This document shows positions 47,793 to 58,485 of a stretch of 64,000 nt of DNA, piece by piece. The DNA is taken from the NCBI GenBank assembly GCA_023091665.1, contig JALJCQ010000002.1:97196-161195 (forward strand), in the 5' to 3' direction. Numbering within the stretch: position 1 is the first letter of the stretch; the number at the start of each line of letters is the position of its first letter. The stretch is from Pythium myriotylum. Its lineage: Eukaryota > Oomycota > Peronosporomycetes > Pythiales > Pythiaceae. The position numbers and the translations under genes were made by a program. The notes under the pieces were generated by a model. It searched no databases. It was given only the letters and a program-made list of their open reading frames with translations, and was not told the DNA's origin.

Positions 47793-48434
47793 TTAATTTT
47801 TACTTTTAACATTAAAAATAGCTTTTAATGAATTTCTTGATAATTGTTTATATATGTTTTTTGTTAAAAAACTTTCTTTTCTTTTTTCTTTTTTAGTTAA
47901 TGTAACAGCACCTATTAAAGCTATTAATAAAATAATACCTGCAGCTAAAAAAAAAAAAGCATAATAAGTATAAAGTACATGTCCAATAGTCTCAACATTT
48001 GTTATATAATCTACTTGAGTAATAAATTTTTTGTAAAAAACTTCATTTTTAAAAAAAGATTGCTCAATTAAATGATAATATGTTGTAAAAATTTTACTAA
48101 ACATTAAAAAAGTTTCTAAAAAGAAAACAAAACTAATTAAAAAAATAATTGGAAGATAACCAAAATTTTTATTATTATTTTTATCTATTAATATATTAAT
48201 ATCTAACATCATAATAACGAATAAAAATAATACTGTAATAGCTCCAACATATATTATGATTAACATAATAGAAAGAAATTCTACTTCTGATATTAATAAT
48301 AATCCTGTAGAATTTGTAAAAGCTAAAATTAAAAAAAATGCTGAATATATTGTATTTGTAGAATATATTACAAATATAGCTGAAGTTAAAACTATACTTG
48401 AAAAAAAAAAGAAAAAAATGGTTTCAAAATTCAT
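47793..48434 (-). CDS. nad6: NADH dehydrogenase subunit 6 (second copy)
   Basis: Mirror of 34029-34670, identical 213-residue product. Confidence 0.97.
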   Translation of the reverse strand: MNFETIFFFFFSSIVLTSAIFVIYSTNTIYSAFFLILAFTNSTGLLLISEVEFLSIMLIIIYVGAITVLFLFVIMMLDINILIDKNNNKNFGYLPIIFLISFVFFLETFLMFSKIFTTYYHLIEQSFFKNEVFYKKFITQVDYITNVETIGHVLYTYYAFFFLAAGIILLIALIGAVTLTKKEKRKESFLTKNIYKQLSRNSLKAIFNVKSKN

Positions 48435-48557
48435 AAATATTTATGTCTATAATAATAAAATTTATTTAATAATTTCTATTAAAATCTCGACAAATTAGTA
48501 TACATATACTAAAATATACAGCTATTTTGAATAACCTTTTTATAATATAAGAATATA

Positions 48558-49173
48558 ATAGAGCTCTTCCAGCTACAGGTTCCCCTACAACTACCTTGTT
48601 ACGACTTCATCAAAGTTACTAAATACTTTTTAGGAACTTTATCACATTTAAATCTTATTTTAAAAAATTAAAATTAAATAATTAACTAATAAAATTTAAA
48701 AAAATAAAATTATTTTAAAAATATTTAACTTCCTTGATGCGACGGGCGGTGTGTACAAAGCCTAGTAACATATTCACCGCAGCATGCTGTTCTGCGATTA
48801 CTAGCGATTCCAACTTCATATGGGCGAGTTGCAGCCCATAATCCGAACTGAGATAATTTTTAAAGATTTGCTCCAATTTTTAAATCATTATTGCCTCTCA
48901 TTGTAATTATCATTGTAGCACGTGTGTAGCCCAACTCATAAGGGCCATGAAGACTTGACGTCATCCCTACCTTCCTTCAACCTATCATTGACATTTTTAT
49001 TAGAGTGCTTTTATTAAATTTAATAAAGTGGCAACTAACAATAGGGGTTGCGCTCGTTAAAGGATTTAACCAAACATTTCACAACACGAGCTGACGACAG
49101 CCATGCAACGCCTGTTCTTATTATAAAAATTTATAATAAAATTTGCAAGAGTTGGTAAGGTTCTGCGCGTATT

Positions 49174-49205
<32 letters not shown>

Positions 49206-50070
49206 TAGGCTCCCGTCAATTCCTTTGAATTTCGATCTTGCGATTATACTTTTCAGGCGGAGTGCTTAACGCGTTAGCTTAATATCTAAAAAACTCTAAA
49301 TATGAGCACTCATCGTTTACAGCATGGACTACCGGGGTCTCTAATCCCGTTTGATACCCAAGCTTTCGTTTCTCAGTGTCAGTATATACCCAGATAATTG
49401 CCTTCGCTCTTGATCTTCCTTCTATTATCAACATATTTTATCCCTCCAATAGAAATTCCATTATCCTCTATTTATACTCAAGTTTCTCAGTTTTGAAAAA
49501 ATTTATAAAGTTGAGCTTTAATCTGTTTTTTTCAACTTAAAAAACCACCTACAAACCCTTTACGCCTAATCATTCCGAATAATGCTCGCTCCTCCCGTAT
49601 TACCGCGGCTGCTGGCACGGGTATTAGCCGGAACTTTTTCTTTAAGTACTGTCATTTTCCTCCTTAATAAAAGAGCTTTACAACCTAATTAGCCTTCTTC
49701 ACTCACTTGGTATTGCTGGATCAAGCTTTCGCTCATTGTCCAAAATTCCCCACTGCTGCCTTTAAAAAAGTTTGGGCCGTGTCTCAGTCCCAATGTGGCT
49801 GATCATTCTTTCAAACCAGCTAAAGATAGTCGGCTTGGTAGTCTTTTAAACTACCAACTACCTAATCTTACGCAAACCCATCTTTTAACGTTTCTAAAAC
49901 TTTAATTTATTTATTCAGTATTTTTATATAAAATAATTATTCTGAATTAAAAGGTAGATAATTCACGCGTTACTCACCCGTTCGCTATGCCTTAAAAAAA
50001 ACATTCAACTTGCATGTGTTAAGCATACCAATAGCATTTATTCTGAGCCAGGATCAAACTCTATTTAATA
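48558..50070 (-). rRNA. rns: Small subunit ribosomal RNA (second copy)
   Basis: Mirror of 32393-33905; the same conserved blocks are read in reverse complement. Ends estimated. Confidence 0.96.
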
Positions 50071-50179
50071 TTTATATTAAATATTTAACATAAATTTTTA
50101 TTTTTTCACTAAATTAGATTTTAAATATTCTTATATTTTGTAATATCTTAAAAGATAAAAAAAGTTAATTTGGAATAAT

Positions 50180-50263
50180 TGGAGAAAGTAGGATTTGAAC
50201 CTACGTAGAAATTAATTCAACAAATTTACAGTCTGCCGCTTTTAACCACTCAGCCATTTCTCC
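50180..50263 (-). tRNA. trnY: tRNA-Tyr (GUA), second copy
   Basis: Mirror of 32200-32283. Confidence 0.93.
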
Positions 50264-50272
50264 TTTTATTTT

Positions 50273-50344
50273 TGTGATTAGTGGGACTCGAACCCACAAT
50301 ATTTACTTGGAAGATAAAGGATTTACCAATTAATCTATAATCAC
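50273..50344 (-). tRNA. trnG: tRNA-Gly (UCC), second copy
   Basis: Mirror of 32119-32190. Confidence 0.9.
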
Positions 50345-50398
50345 AAAAATAGTTTTTTTTTTATTTTTTTTTTTATTTTTTTTTTTTTATTTTTTTTT

Positions 50399-50749
50399 TT
50401 ATTCCCCTTCATACATTACAAAAGGAAAAGTTATTAAAATAACAATTGTGCATACCATAAGAATTGTATCACATACATAATTTGCATAATCCATATCTTC
50501 TTGAGTAACAATAGCTTCTGGGGTTTCATATACAATTTTAGAACCTTTATATGTATTATTTGTTCTATCTAACAAATCATAATCGATTTCACATAAAGCT
50601 ATAGTTGGAAATAAATATAAATTAAAAAAAAGGTATAATAGCACGAATAAAAAAATTTTTTTTAAAGATTTTGTTGTTATTGTTTGTAATAATGAGGAAA
50701 TGTTATATATTAACAAAAAACTGTTTCTTAAAAATAGTGTAAAAATCAT
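50399..50749 (-). CDS. orf116 (second copy)
   Basis: Mirror of 31714-32064, identical 116-residue two-helix protein of unknown function. Confidence 0.6.
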   Translation of the reverse strand: MIFTLFLRNSFLLIYNISSLLQTITTKSLKKIFLFVLLYLFFNLYLFPTIALCEIDYDLLDRTNNTYKGSKIVYETPEAIVTQEDMDYANYVCDTILMVCTIVILITFPFVMYEGE

Positions 50750-50871
50750 AAATAAATATTTTTAATTTTATAAAAAAAAACATCTTGATAAATATTAAAT
50801 TTTAAAATGTCTATTCTAATATTATTCCCTATAAAAAATATGGAAATACCAAAAGCTGCCTTTGGGTCCAT
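50746..50871 (-). CDS. Possible 41-codon ORF (second copy)
   Basis: Mirror of 31592-31717, with the same ATGA overlap with orf116. Confidence 0.35.
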   Translation of the reverse strand: MDPKAAFGISIFFIGNNIRIDILKFNIYQDVFFYKIKNIYL

Positions 50872-50899
50872 TTTATTTTATAATATTTAACAAAATTAA

Positions 50900-50972
50900 A
50901 GCGAAAAAAGGGACTCGAACCCTCAACAGTAACCTTGGCAAGGTTATACTCTACCAATTGAGCTATTTTCGC
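50900..50972 (-). tRNA. trnG: tRNA-Gly (GCC), second copy
   Basis: Mirror of 31491-31563. Confidence 0.93.
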
Positions 50973-50975
50973 TTT

Positions 50976-51512
50976 TTATTTTTTAATTATAAATAAAGAA
51001 TTTAATAATGCAAATAATTCATAATTATTTTTAGCATTTGTATGTATTGACACATCGATTGGTGGAATTTCTTTAAATTTCAAAAATTCTCTTCTTAATT
51101 CAAAAAAATTTAAAATATTTTTAATTTGGAAATTTAAAATATTTTTATTTTCTTCATTAAATTTAATTTTTTTATTTAAAGTTGGTATTACAAAAAGAAT
51201 AAGTTTTTCTAAAAAAACATAAATATTATTTTTTCTTAATGTTACTTTACAACCGATAATTGAATTTTTTTTAATTTTTAAAAAAATATTATTTTTTTTT
51301 GATTGAGTTACAATCGGTTTTTGGTTTGTTATTAATTTTAAAAGTACTAAAATATTTATTAATTTTTTTTTTTCAATATTGGCATTTTTAAAACCTATAT
51401 TTAAACAAATTTTAGTTATTTTTGGTACTTCAAAAATATTTTTGTAATGTAATTTAGTTAAAAGGTCATATGTAATAACACTTTTATAATGATTTTTTAT
51501 ATTATTGTTCAT
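50976..51512 (-). CDS. rpl5: Ribosomal protein L5 (second copy)
   Basis: Mirror of 30951-31487, identical product. Confidence 0.94.
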   Translation of the reverse strand: MNNNIKNHYKSVITYDLLTKLHYKNIFEVPKITKICLNIGFKNANIEKKKLINILVLLKLITNQKPIVTQSKKNNIFLKIKKNSIIGCKVTLRKNNIYVFLEKLILFVIPTLNKKIKFNEENKNILNFQIKNILNFFELRREFLKFKEIPPIDVSIHTNAKNNYELFALLNSLFIIKK

Positions 51513-51515
51513 ATT

Positions 51516-51887
51516 TTATAAAATATTTGAAGACAAAGATAATATTTTAAAATTTTTCTGTTTTCTAAATTCAGAAGTAATCGGACCAAAAATTCTAGTT
51601 CCTAATGGTTTATTTTGATTATTTAATATAATTATACAATTTTTATCAAATTTAATTATATTTCCTATTGTACTTTTTTTTTGGTAAGTTGTATGAATAA
51701 TTAAAGCTTTAAATAAATCTCCTTTTCTTATTTTTATTTTTTTTTTTTGATTTAAACGTAATTTTTTAGCAGAAATTAATATTTTATCACCTATTTTACC
51801 AATTTTACTTTTATAAATTTTTATACATTGTCCTAATTTGATTCCACTATTATCATTAATTTTTAATTTTGTCTGAACTTGAATCAT
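51516..51887 (-). CDS. rpl14: Ribosomal protein L14 (second copy)
   Basis: Mirror of 30576-30947, identical product. Confidence 0.96.
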   Translation of the reverse strand: MIQVQTKLKINDNSGIKLGQCIKIYKSKIGKIGDKILISAKKLRLNQKKKIKIRKGDLFKALIIHTTYQKKSTIGNIIKFDKNCIIILNNQNKPLGTRIFGPITSEFRKQKNFKILSLSSNIL

Positions 51888-51897
51888 ATTTAAAAAT

Positions 51898-51969
51898 TGA
51901 CGAAAGTAGGACTCGAACCTACATCTTCAGATTATGAGCCTGATAAGTTACCAATTACTCTATCTCGTC
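51898..51969 (-). tRNA. trnM: tRNA-fMet (CAU), second copy
   Basis: Mirror of 30494-30565. Confidence 0.85.
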
Positions 51970-51991
51970 TTAAATTCTATTATTTTAGAAA

Positions 51992-52076
51992 TTATCAAAG
52001 AAGGGACTCGAACCCTTAATGCTTTATAGCTTTACATCCTAAGTGTAACGTGTTTACCAATTTCACCACTTTGATA
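51992..52076 (-). tRNA. trnL: tRNA-Leu (UAG), second copy
   Basis: Mirror of 30387-30471. Confidence 0.92.
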
Positions 52077-52087
52077 AATATTTATTA

Positions 52088-52171
52088 TACCTACTATTGG
52101 ACTTGAACCAATAACCCAGAAGAGGGAACAGATTTTAAATCTATCGTGTTTACCAATTTCACCAAGTAGGC
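52088..52171 (-). tRNA. trnL: tRNA-Leu (UAA), second copy
   Basis: Mirror of 30292-30375. Confidence 0.92.
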
Positions 52172-52197
52172 TTTTATAATGTTATTATATATATAAT

Positions 52198-52944
52198 ATG
52201 CATAATACTAAAATAAAAAACTATTTACAACTACATTTATTTGAATTAAAATATAATTTTATAATTTTTTTTATTACTTTTTTTTATTTATTTTTTGTTT
52301 CTTATTATTTTTCTAATCAATTAATATATTTATTTATAAATATTTTAACAAATAGTAATTTATTAAAATATTTTATTTTCACAAATATAACAGAATTATT
52401 TCTTACTAATATAATAATATCTATTTTTATTTCAACATTTATAACAACACAATTATTAATAATTCAGTTTTGGTTTTTTATATCTACGGGCCTGTTTAAA
52501 TTTGAAAATTTAAAATTTATAAAATTTTATATATTATTCGTAATTTTAAATTTTATTGTGATTTTTATTATATTGATGAAAATTATTCCTAATATTTTTA
52601 TATTTTTTATAAATATTAATGAAAATTTTTCAAATAAATATTTATTTAATATTTATTTTGAACCTAATTTTAAAAATTATTTTAATTTCATATTTTTATC
52701 TTCTATCTATATATATATTTTATTTATTTATTTTTTTTTATTATTTTATATAATTTTTAACAGAATTTTTGAAATTAAGATATTAATTAACTTAAGGAAA
52801 TTTTTTTATTTAAAATTCATATTAATGAGTAGTATAATTTCCCCACCAGATTTATTGAGTCAAATATTTATTATTTTTTTATTTATATTTTTTTTTGAAA
52901 TATCTATTTATATATATATATGTTTATATAGATATTTTTTTTAA
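52198..52944 (+). CDS. tatC: Twin-arginine translocase subunit TatC (second copy)
   Basis: Mirror of 29519-30265, identical 248-residue product. Confidence 0.94.
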   Translation: MHNTKIKNYLQLHLFELKYNFIIFFITFFYLFFVSYYFSNQLIYLFINILTNSNLLKYFIFTNITELFLTNIIISIFISTFITTQLLIIQFWFFISTGLFKFENLKFIKFYILFVILNFIVIFIILMKIIPNIFIFFININENFSNKYLFNIYFEPNFKNYFNFIFLSSIYIYILFIYFFLLFYIIFNRIFEIKILINLRKFFYLKFILMSSIISPPDLLSQIFIIFLFIFFFEISIYIYICLYRYFF

Positions 52945-53124
52945 AAAATTTAATTTATTTTTATTAGATAATTGATTTAAATTTTTTTCATTTTTAATTT
53001 CTTTAAAAATTTTTAAATTTATTTGATAATTTTTTAAATATTTAATAGATGTTATTTTTAAAGAAGATCCATTTGTTAAAATAATTTTATTTTCATATGT
53101 AAATAATTTTTTACTTTTTTTCAT
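52924..53124 (-). CDS. rpl31: Probable ribosomal protein L31 (second copy)
   Basis: Mirror of 29339-29539; its end overlaps the end of tatC as in the other arm. Confidence 0.55.
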   Translation of the reverse strand: MKKSKKLFTYENKIILTNGSSLKITSIKYLKNYQINLKIFKEIKNEKNLNQLSNKNKLNFLKKISI

Positions 53125-53154
53125 AATTTTTTAATAAATAATAATTATAATTTC

Positions 53155-53225
53155 GGCTAGATAACATAATGGTAATGTAAAGGACTGCAAATCCTTTAAT
53201 GACGGTTCGAATCCGTCTCTAGCTT
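53155..53225 (+). tRNA. trnC: tRNA-Cys (GCA), second copy
   Basis: Mirror of 29238-29308. Confidence 0.93.
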
Positions 53226-53227
53226 TA

Positions 53228-53311
53228 AGGATAGAGTGGGATTCGAACCCACGGTATTATTCATACTTCAGTTTTCAAGACTGACACCTTAAACCACTCG
53301 ATCACCTATCC
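53228..53311 (-). tRNA. trnS: tRNA-Ser (UGA), second copy
   Basis: Mirror of 29152-29235. Confidence 0.92.
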
Positions 53312-53317
53312 AATACA

Positions 53318-53707
53318 TTAACGTCGTTTCATTTTTTTTACTCTACAACCATTAAAAGGTATAGATGTTTTATCAAAAATATAACCTATTCTAACTTTTC
53401 TTTTTTTTAAATTTTTTAGAATATTATATCTGCCTAAACCAGTACCATTTAAATGTATATTTAATTTTTTAATTTTTTTTAATTGTATAAATTTATTAAT
53501 TTTATAAACAACTAATTGAACATTATAAGGTGTATTTTTTTTAAATTTACTTTTTTTTAATGATTTAGTAGACCATTGTTTTAAAACTTCTCCTGTATTT
53601 TTTGTTAAACTTATTATAGTATTTTTTAAAGTACATTTAACATGTAAATTTGCTAAAACTAAAAGATTTTTTTTTTTCTTTTTTAATTTTTGTTTGTATT
53701 TTACCAT
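53318..53707 (-). CDS. rps11: Ribosomal protein S11 (second copy)
   Basis: Mirror of 28756-29145, identical product. Confidence 0.96.
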   Translation of the reverse strand: MVKYKQKLKKKKKNLLVLANLHVKCTLKNTIISLTKNTGEVLKQWSTKSLKKSKFKKNTPYNVQLVVYKINKFIQLKKIKKLNIHLNGTGLGRYNILKNLKKRKVRIGYIFDKTSIPFNGCRVKKMKRR

Positions 53708-54123
53708 ATAATATTATTTTTTTTTTTTTTATTTTTTCTACCTTTAACAATTTGTTTAATTTGTTTTTGACCAAATACTTTTTTAAATTTTCTAGCAGTT
53801 TTAGCATTAGTATGTGTACGTTGACCTCTAACGGGTAATCCTGCACTTCTTCTAATACCACGAATACTTTTAATCTCTAAAAGTTCATTTAATCTATTTT
53901 TTTTAGATTGTTTTAAAACTTGTTCTATTTTTAAATTTTTATTTATATAATTTATTAAACGGTTTACTTGATGATTTTTAAGTTTGTTAACAGTTATTTG
54001 AGGATTAATTCCTACGTTTTTACAAATTTTTTTAGATTGATATTCATTTATACCATATAATACTGTTAATGAATATAATATACTTTTTGAATTTGAAATA
54101 GTTTTATTAAAAATATATAACAT
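53701..54123 (-). CDS. rps13: Ribosomal protein S13 (second copy)
   Basis: Mirror of 28340-28762, overlapping rps11 by 7 bases. Confidence 0.97.
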   Translation of the reverse strand: MLYIFNKTISNSKSILYSLTVLYGINEYQSKKICKNVGINPQITVNKLKNHQVNRLINYINKNLKIEQVLKQSKKNRLNELLEIKSIRGIRRSAGLPVRGQRTHTNAKTARKFKKVFGQKQIKQIVKGRKNKKKKNNIIW

Positions 54124-54151
54124 AATAAATATTCTCTATATACCATATAAA

Positions 54152-54958
54152 ATGATAGAAAAAAAAATAAATCCTATAACACCATCACAACGTCAAACAT
54201 TATTATTAAAAAAAAATAATTTAAGTAAGACTTTTAAAATTAAAAAATTAACTAAAGGTTTTAAAAGATCTAATGGTCGAAATAATCAAGGTAAAATAAC
54301 AGTAAGACATCGCGGTGGAGGTCATAAACGTTTATATAGAAAAATTAGCTTTAATAGATCAAAAAATATTGAAGGTTATGTATCTGAAATAGTATATGAT
54401 CCTAATAGATCTGCAAATATTGCTTACATAAAAAATGATTTTGAAGAAAATTTTATTTTAGCACCAGAAGGTTTAAAATTAAATCAATACATTAAAAGTT
54501 CACCAGAAGCCGAATTAAAAACAGGAAATGCTTTACCATTAAAAAATATACCAATAGGAAGTTTAATACATAATATTAGTTTATATCCTAAAGGTAAAGG
54601 TAAATTAATCAGAAGTGCAGGTACTTCTGCCCAATTAATTCAAAAAATAAACAATAAATACGCAAAAATAAGATTAAGTTCTGGAGAACTAAAATTAATT
54701 TTATTAACTTGTTATGCTACTTTAGGTATTGTTTCTAATATAAACCATAAAAAAATAAAATTAGGTAAAGCCGGACGTTCTAGATGGCTAAATAGAAGAC
54801 CATCTGTTCGAGGAGTGGCTATGAATCCTGTTGATCACCCACATGGTGGAGGTGAAGGTAAAACAAGTGGAGGTAGACCATCTGTAACACCACAAGGTAA
54901 AATAACTAAAGGTCAACCTACTAGAAAAAAAAACAAAAAGAAATTAATTATTCAATAA
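54152..54958 (+). CDS. rpl2: Ribosomal protein L2 (second copy)
   Basis: Mirror of 27505-28311, identical product. Confidence 0.98.
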   Translation: MIEKKINPITPSQRQTLLLKKNNLSKTFKIKKLTKGFKRSNGRNNQGKITVRHRGGGHKRLYRKISFNRSKNIEGYVSEIVYDPNRSANIAYIKNDFEENFILAPEGLKLNQYIKSSPEAELKTGNALPLKNIPIGSLIHNISLYPKGKGKLIRSAGTSAQLIQKINNKYAKIRLSSGELKLILLTCYATLGIVSNINHKKIKLGKAGRSRWLNRRPSVRGVAMNPVDHPHGGGEGKTSGGRPSVTPQGKITKGQPTRKKNKKKLIIQ

Positions 54959-54963
54959 CGAAT

Positions 54964-55200
54964 ATGTCTAGAAGTAAATACAAAGGTCCTTTTTTTCGAG
55001 TTAATTTATTAAAAAAAAAACAATGGATCAAAATTTATAATAAAAATTTAACAATATTACCTGAATATATTGATCACTTTGTAAATGTTTATAATGGTAA
55101 AACTTTTACAAATCTTAAAATTAATGAAAAAATGATTGGTTTTAAATTTGGTGAATTTATTAATACACGTAAAAAACATATTTATAAAAAGAAAAAATAA
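54964..55200 (+). CDS. rps19: Ribosomal protein S19 (second copy)
   Basis: Mirror of 27263-27499, identical product. Confidence 0.96.
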   Translation: MSRSKYKGPFFRVNLLKKKQWIKIYNKNLTILPEYIDHFVNVYNGKTFTNLKINEKMIGFKFGEFINTRKKHIYKKKK

Positions 55201-55203
55201 AGT

Positions 55204-55959
55204 ATGGGTCAAAAAGTTATACCAATAAGTTTACGATTAAATAAAAATGAAAATTGGCATTCAAAATGGACTGTTGAAAAAAAAGAATATCCTAATTTAT
55301 TACATTTTGATTTAGAAATTAGAAAATATTTTCAAAATATTTTTAATTATAAAAATTTAAAATTAATAAAATTAAATATTGTAAAAATTTCAAAAAATAT
55401 AAATATATATATATATTTACATGAAAGTCAACAGTCAAAAAATTTAAAATCTTTCAATAAAATAATAAATCAATTAAATTCTTATTATAAAGATCATTCA
55501 ATTAAAATTTTTGTAAGAAGAATTAAATTAAAAGATTTAAAGTTATTAAAAAAAAATATTGGAAAAATTTTTCGTTTTATAAAAAGAAATAACAGAATAA
55601 ATTATGATGTAAAAAAAATGATTTATAATTTTAGTTATGCCTTTTACACCAAAAATATTAATATGATATCATATTATATTAAACAAACTTTAGAAAGAAA
55701 AAAAGCTCATAAAAAATTCATAAAAAATATTAATAATATTTTAGAAGCTTTTTTTAAAATATTTTCAAATTTTATAGGTTATAGATTACAATTTAAAGGT
55801 CGTTTAAATGGTTCTAAACGAAAAAAAAAATTAGTATATCAAAAAGGAAAAATTCCTTTAAATACATTAAAATATGATATTAAATACCATTTTAATGAAT
55901 TTAAAACTCCTTCTGGTATATGTAGTATAAAATTTTGGGTTTTTTTAAAAAATAAATAA
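55204..55959 (+). CDS. rps3: Ribosomal protein S3 (second copy)
   Basis: Mirror of 26504-27259, identical product. Confidence 0.95.
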   Translation: MGQKVIPISLRLNKNENWHSKWTVEKKEYPNLLHFDLEIRKYFQNIFNYKNLKLIKLNIVKISKNINIYIYLHESQQSKNLKSFNKIINQLNSYYKDHSIKIFVRRIKLKDLKLLKKNIGKIFRFIKRNNRINYDVKKMIYNFSYAFYTKNINMISYYIKQTLERKKAHKKFIKNINNILEAFFKIFSNFIGYRLQFKGRLNGSKRKKKLVYQKGKIPLNTLKYDIKYHFNEFKTPSGICSIKFWVFLKNK

Positions 55960-55965
55960 AAATAA

Positions 55966-56370
55966 ATGTTATTTCCTAATAGAACAAAGTATAAAAAACA
56001 ATTTAAAGGTAAACTTGTAGGTAAAACATCAAAAGGAAATAAAATAATATTTGGTAAATATGCTATTAAAGTATTAGAAGAGGCTAGATTAACTGCTCGT
56101 CAAATTGAGGCTACTCGTAGAATTATTGTCCGAAAAATGAAAAGATTAGGTTTTTTATGGATAAGAGTTTTTCCGGATACACCTGTTACAGCAAAACCTA
56201 CAGAAAATAGAATGGGTAAAGGTAAAGGGTCTGTTTCTTTTTGGGTTGCTAAAGTAAAAAAAGGCCAGATTTTATTTGAAATTAGTGGTATTTCATTGGA
56301 AAATGCTAAAAAAGTATTAAAAGCGGGTTCTAATAAATTACCTGTTAAAACTAAATTTATTTATAAATAA
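55966..56370 (+). CDS. rpl16: Ribosomal protein L16 (second copy)
   Basis: Mirror of 26093-26497, identical product. Confidence 0.97.
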   Translation: MLFPNRTKYKKQFKGKLVGKTSKGNKIIFGKYAIKVLEEARLTARQIEATRRIIVRKMKRLGFLWIRVFPDTPVTAKPTENRMGKGKGSVSFWVAKVKKGQILFEISGISLENAKKVLKAGSNKLPVKTKFIYK

Positions 56371-56377
56371 TTAATAA

Positions 56378-56451
56378 GGGCTTATAGTTTAATTGGTTAG
56401 AGCATACCGCTCATAACGGTAGAGTTGTAGGTTCAAGTCCTACTAAGCCTA
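56378..56451 (+). tRNA. trnI: tRNA-Ile (CAU), second copy
   Basis: Mirror of 26012-26085. Confidence 0.85.
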
Positions 56452-56466
56452 TACCTAATTTTAAAA

Positions 56467-57207
56467 ATGAATAAACTAAAAATACAAAAATTTAATAATT
56501 TACTAAATTATCAACATTTTTTGAAAAATAATTCTTTTAAAAAAAGAAAATTTAAATTAAAAAATATTTTATTTGAAAATCAAATATTATATAAAAATCA
56601 AGATTTAAATATTATTGAATTAAATAATTCTGAAAATATTGAAATCCCTTTAACTGTATTAGATTTTAAAACAACTTATACTATAGATACATTATATGAA
56701 AATCAAATATTATTTAATTATAATTTAAATTATAATATTTTATATAATTTTAATAAAATAATGGTTAATTATATAAGAAATAAAAACAGAAATATAATTA
56801 AAGGTCGTCTTATGACAGGAAAAAGTAAAAAAAGTCTAATCTCAATTTTAGGCTTTGTATTTCCAATGAAATCTATAAATCTAAATAATCTAATTTATAA
56901 TAAAAAAAATTTCTATACAAGAAAATTTAAAAAAAAAAAATTTAGATATAAAAATTTTTTTAATAATTTTAAAAAAATTAAAGTAAATAAAATTATTAGA
57001 TCTTATAAATTAAGATATTTAAATTTTAAAATTGAAAAAAATAAGAATAAAAATATACTTTCTCGTATTTCTTATTTAGAAGATCTTATTAAATATCTAC
57101 GAATAAAAAATTTAAAAAAAAGAATGATTTTAGAAAGAAATAAAAAAAAAAAAAAAAGTAATCTTTCTGGAAAAGGATATGTAAAAAAACAAAAAAAACA
57201 AAAATAA
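56467..57207 (+). CDS. orf246 (second copy)
   Basis: Mirror of 25256-25996, identical basic protein, possibly S1-like. Confidence 0.6.
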   Translation: MNKLKIQKFNNLLNYQHFLKNNSFKKRKFKLKNILFENQILYKNQDLNIIELNNSENIEIPLTVLDFKTTYTIDTLYENQILFNYNLNYNILYNFNKIMVNYIRNKNRNIIKGRLMTGKSKKSLISILGFVFPMKSINLNNLIYNKKNFYTRKFKKKKFRYKNFFNNFKKIKVNKIIRSYKLRYLNFKIEKNKNKNILSRISYLEDLIKYLRIKNLKKRMILERNKKKKKSNLSGKGYVKKQKKQK

Positions 57208-57210
57208 ATT

Positions 57211-57600
57211 ATGCCACAATTTGATCAATTTTCATTTTTTAATCAAGTTTCATGGTTTCTTTTCTTTTTTTTAAATTTTTATTTTTTTATTACTTATTTT
57301 TTTTTACCAAAAGTTTGTTATAATTTAAAATTTAGAAAAAAAAAAATAATAGTTAATAATAAAAAAAAAAATCAAATTAATTTTGAAAAAAATAATGTAA
57401 TTTTTTTCTTTAATAATTCTTATAAAACTTTTTGTTCAAATTTTGAGTCATTTTTAATTAAAAAATTATCTATATATAAATTAAATGAAACTCATAAAAT
57501 AAACGAAGTACCTTTAATAAATGATTTATTAAAAAAAAAAATAAATTTTTTCTTGAATCAAAAATTTTTATTATTTAAAAAAGTATTTGTTAATATTTAA
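57211..57600 (+). CDS. atp8: ATP synthase F0 subunit 8 (second copy)
   Basis: Mirror of 24863-25252, identical product. Confidence 0.93.
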   Translation: MPQFDQFSFFNQVSWFLFFFLNFYFFITYFFLPKVCYNLKFRKKKIIVNNKKKNQINFEKNNVIFFFNNSYKTFCSNFESFLIKKLSIYKLNETHKINEVPLINDLLKKKINFFLNQKFLLFKKVFVNI

Positions 57601-57611
57601 TAAATTTTAAT

Positions 57612-57684
57612 AAGTGTATAGCTCAGTTGGTAGAGCACCGGACTTTTAATCCGATGGTCTTGGGTTCGAGTCCCAATACACTTA
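57612..57684 (+). tRNA. trnK: tRNA-Lys (UUU), second copy
   Basis: Mirror of 24779-24851. Confidence 0.94.
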
Positions 57685-57692
57685 TTTTATAA

Positions 57693-57765
57693 GGGGATAT
57701 ATTTCAATTGGTAGAAAATATGTTTTGCAAATATAAGGTTATCGGTTCGAGTCCGATTATCTCCA
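57693..57765 (+). tRNA. trnA: tRNA-Ala (UGC), second copy
   Basis: Mirror of 24698-24770. Confidence 0.93.
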
Positions 57766-57788
57766 TTTTTATTATTACATAAAAAATT

Positions 57789-58088
57789 ATGCAAAAAAAA
57801 ATAAAAAAAAATATAAAACAAAGATATTTATTTAAAAGTTTAGAAAAAAAAAGATTAATTTTAAAAATAATTTCAAAAAACTTAAATATAGAAAAAGATT
57901 TAAGATGGAAAATACAACAAAAATGGTTTTTTTTTAATAATAATTCATCAATAACACGTATTAAAAATTTATGTGTTTTAACAGGACGTTCTAAAAGTAT
58001 TTATCGTTTATTTAAAATTTCACGAATTCAATTACGAAAATTAGCATCAGAAGGTTTTTTACCTGGTGTTTCTAAATATAGTTGGTAA
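57789..58088 (+). CDS. rps14: Ribosomal protein S14 (second copy)
   Basis: Mirror of 24375-24674, identical product. Confidence 0.96.
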   Translation: MQKKIKKNIKQRYLFKSLEKKRLILKIISKNLNIEKDLRWKIQQKWFFFNNNSSITRIKNLCVLTGRSKSIYRLFKISRIQLRKLASEGFLPGVSKYSW

Positions 58089-58100
58089 AATAAATTATTT

Positions 58101-58481
58101 ATGATTATTACTGATACCCTTTCAAACTTATTCTCAACAATTAAAAATGGTTTTTTATCAAAAAAAACCAAAATAATACAACAAAACTCAAAACAATCTG
58201 TAAATATATTAAATATCTTAGTAAATGAAGGTTTTATTAAAAGTTATAAAATAAATTCAAAAAATCAAATTGAGATATATTTAAAATATAAAAATAATAA
58301 ATCAGTTATTAACGAAATAAAACGTATATCAAAACCCGGAAAACGTTTTTATATAAAAAATAAAGATTTATATATTAAAAAACAAGGGTTTTATATCATA
58401 TCAACATCTTTAGGTATATTAAGCGATTTAGAGGCAAAAAAATTAAATGTTGGTGGCGAGTTAATATGTAAAATTTTTTAA
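58101..58481 (+). CDS. rps8: Ribosomal protein S8 (second copy)
   Basis: Mirror of 23982-24362, identical product. Confidence 0.96.
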   Translation: MIITDTLSNLFSTIKNGFLSKKTKIIQQNSKQSVNILNILVNEGFIKSYKINSKNQIEIYLKYKNNKSVINEIKRISKPGKRFYIKNKDLYIKKQGFYIISTSLGILSDLEAKKLNVGGELICKIF

Positions 58482-58485
58482 AAAT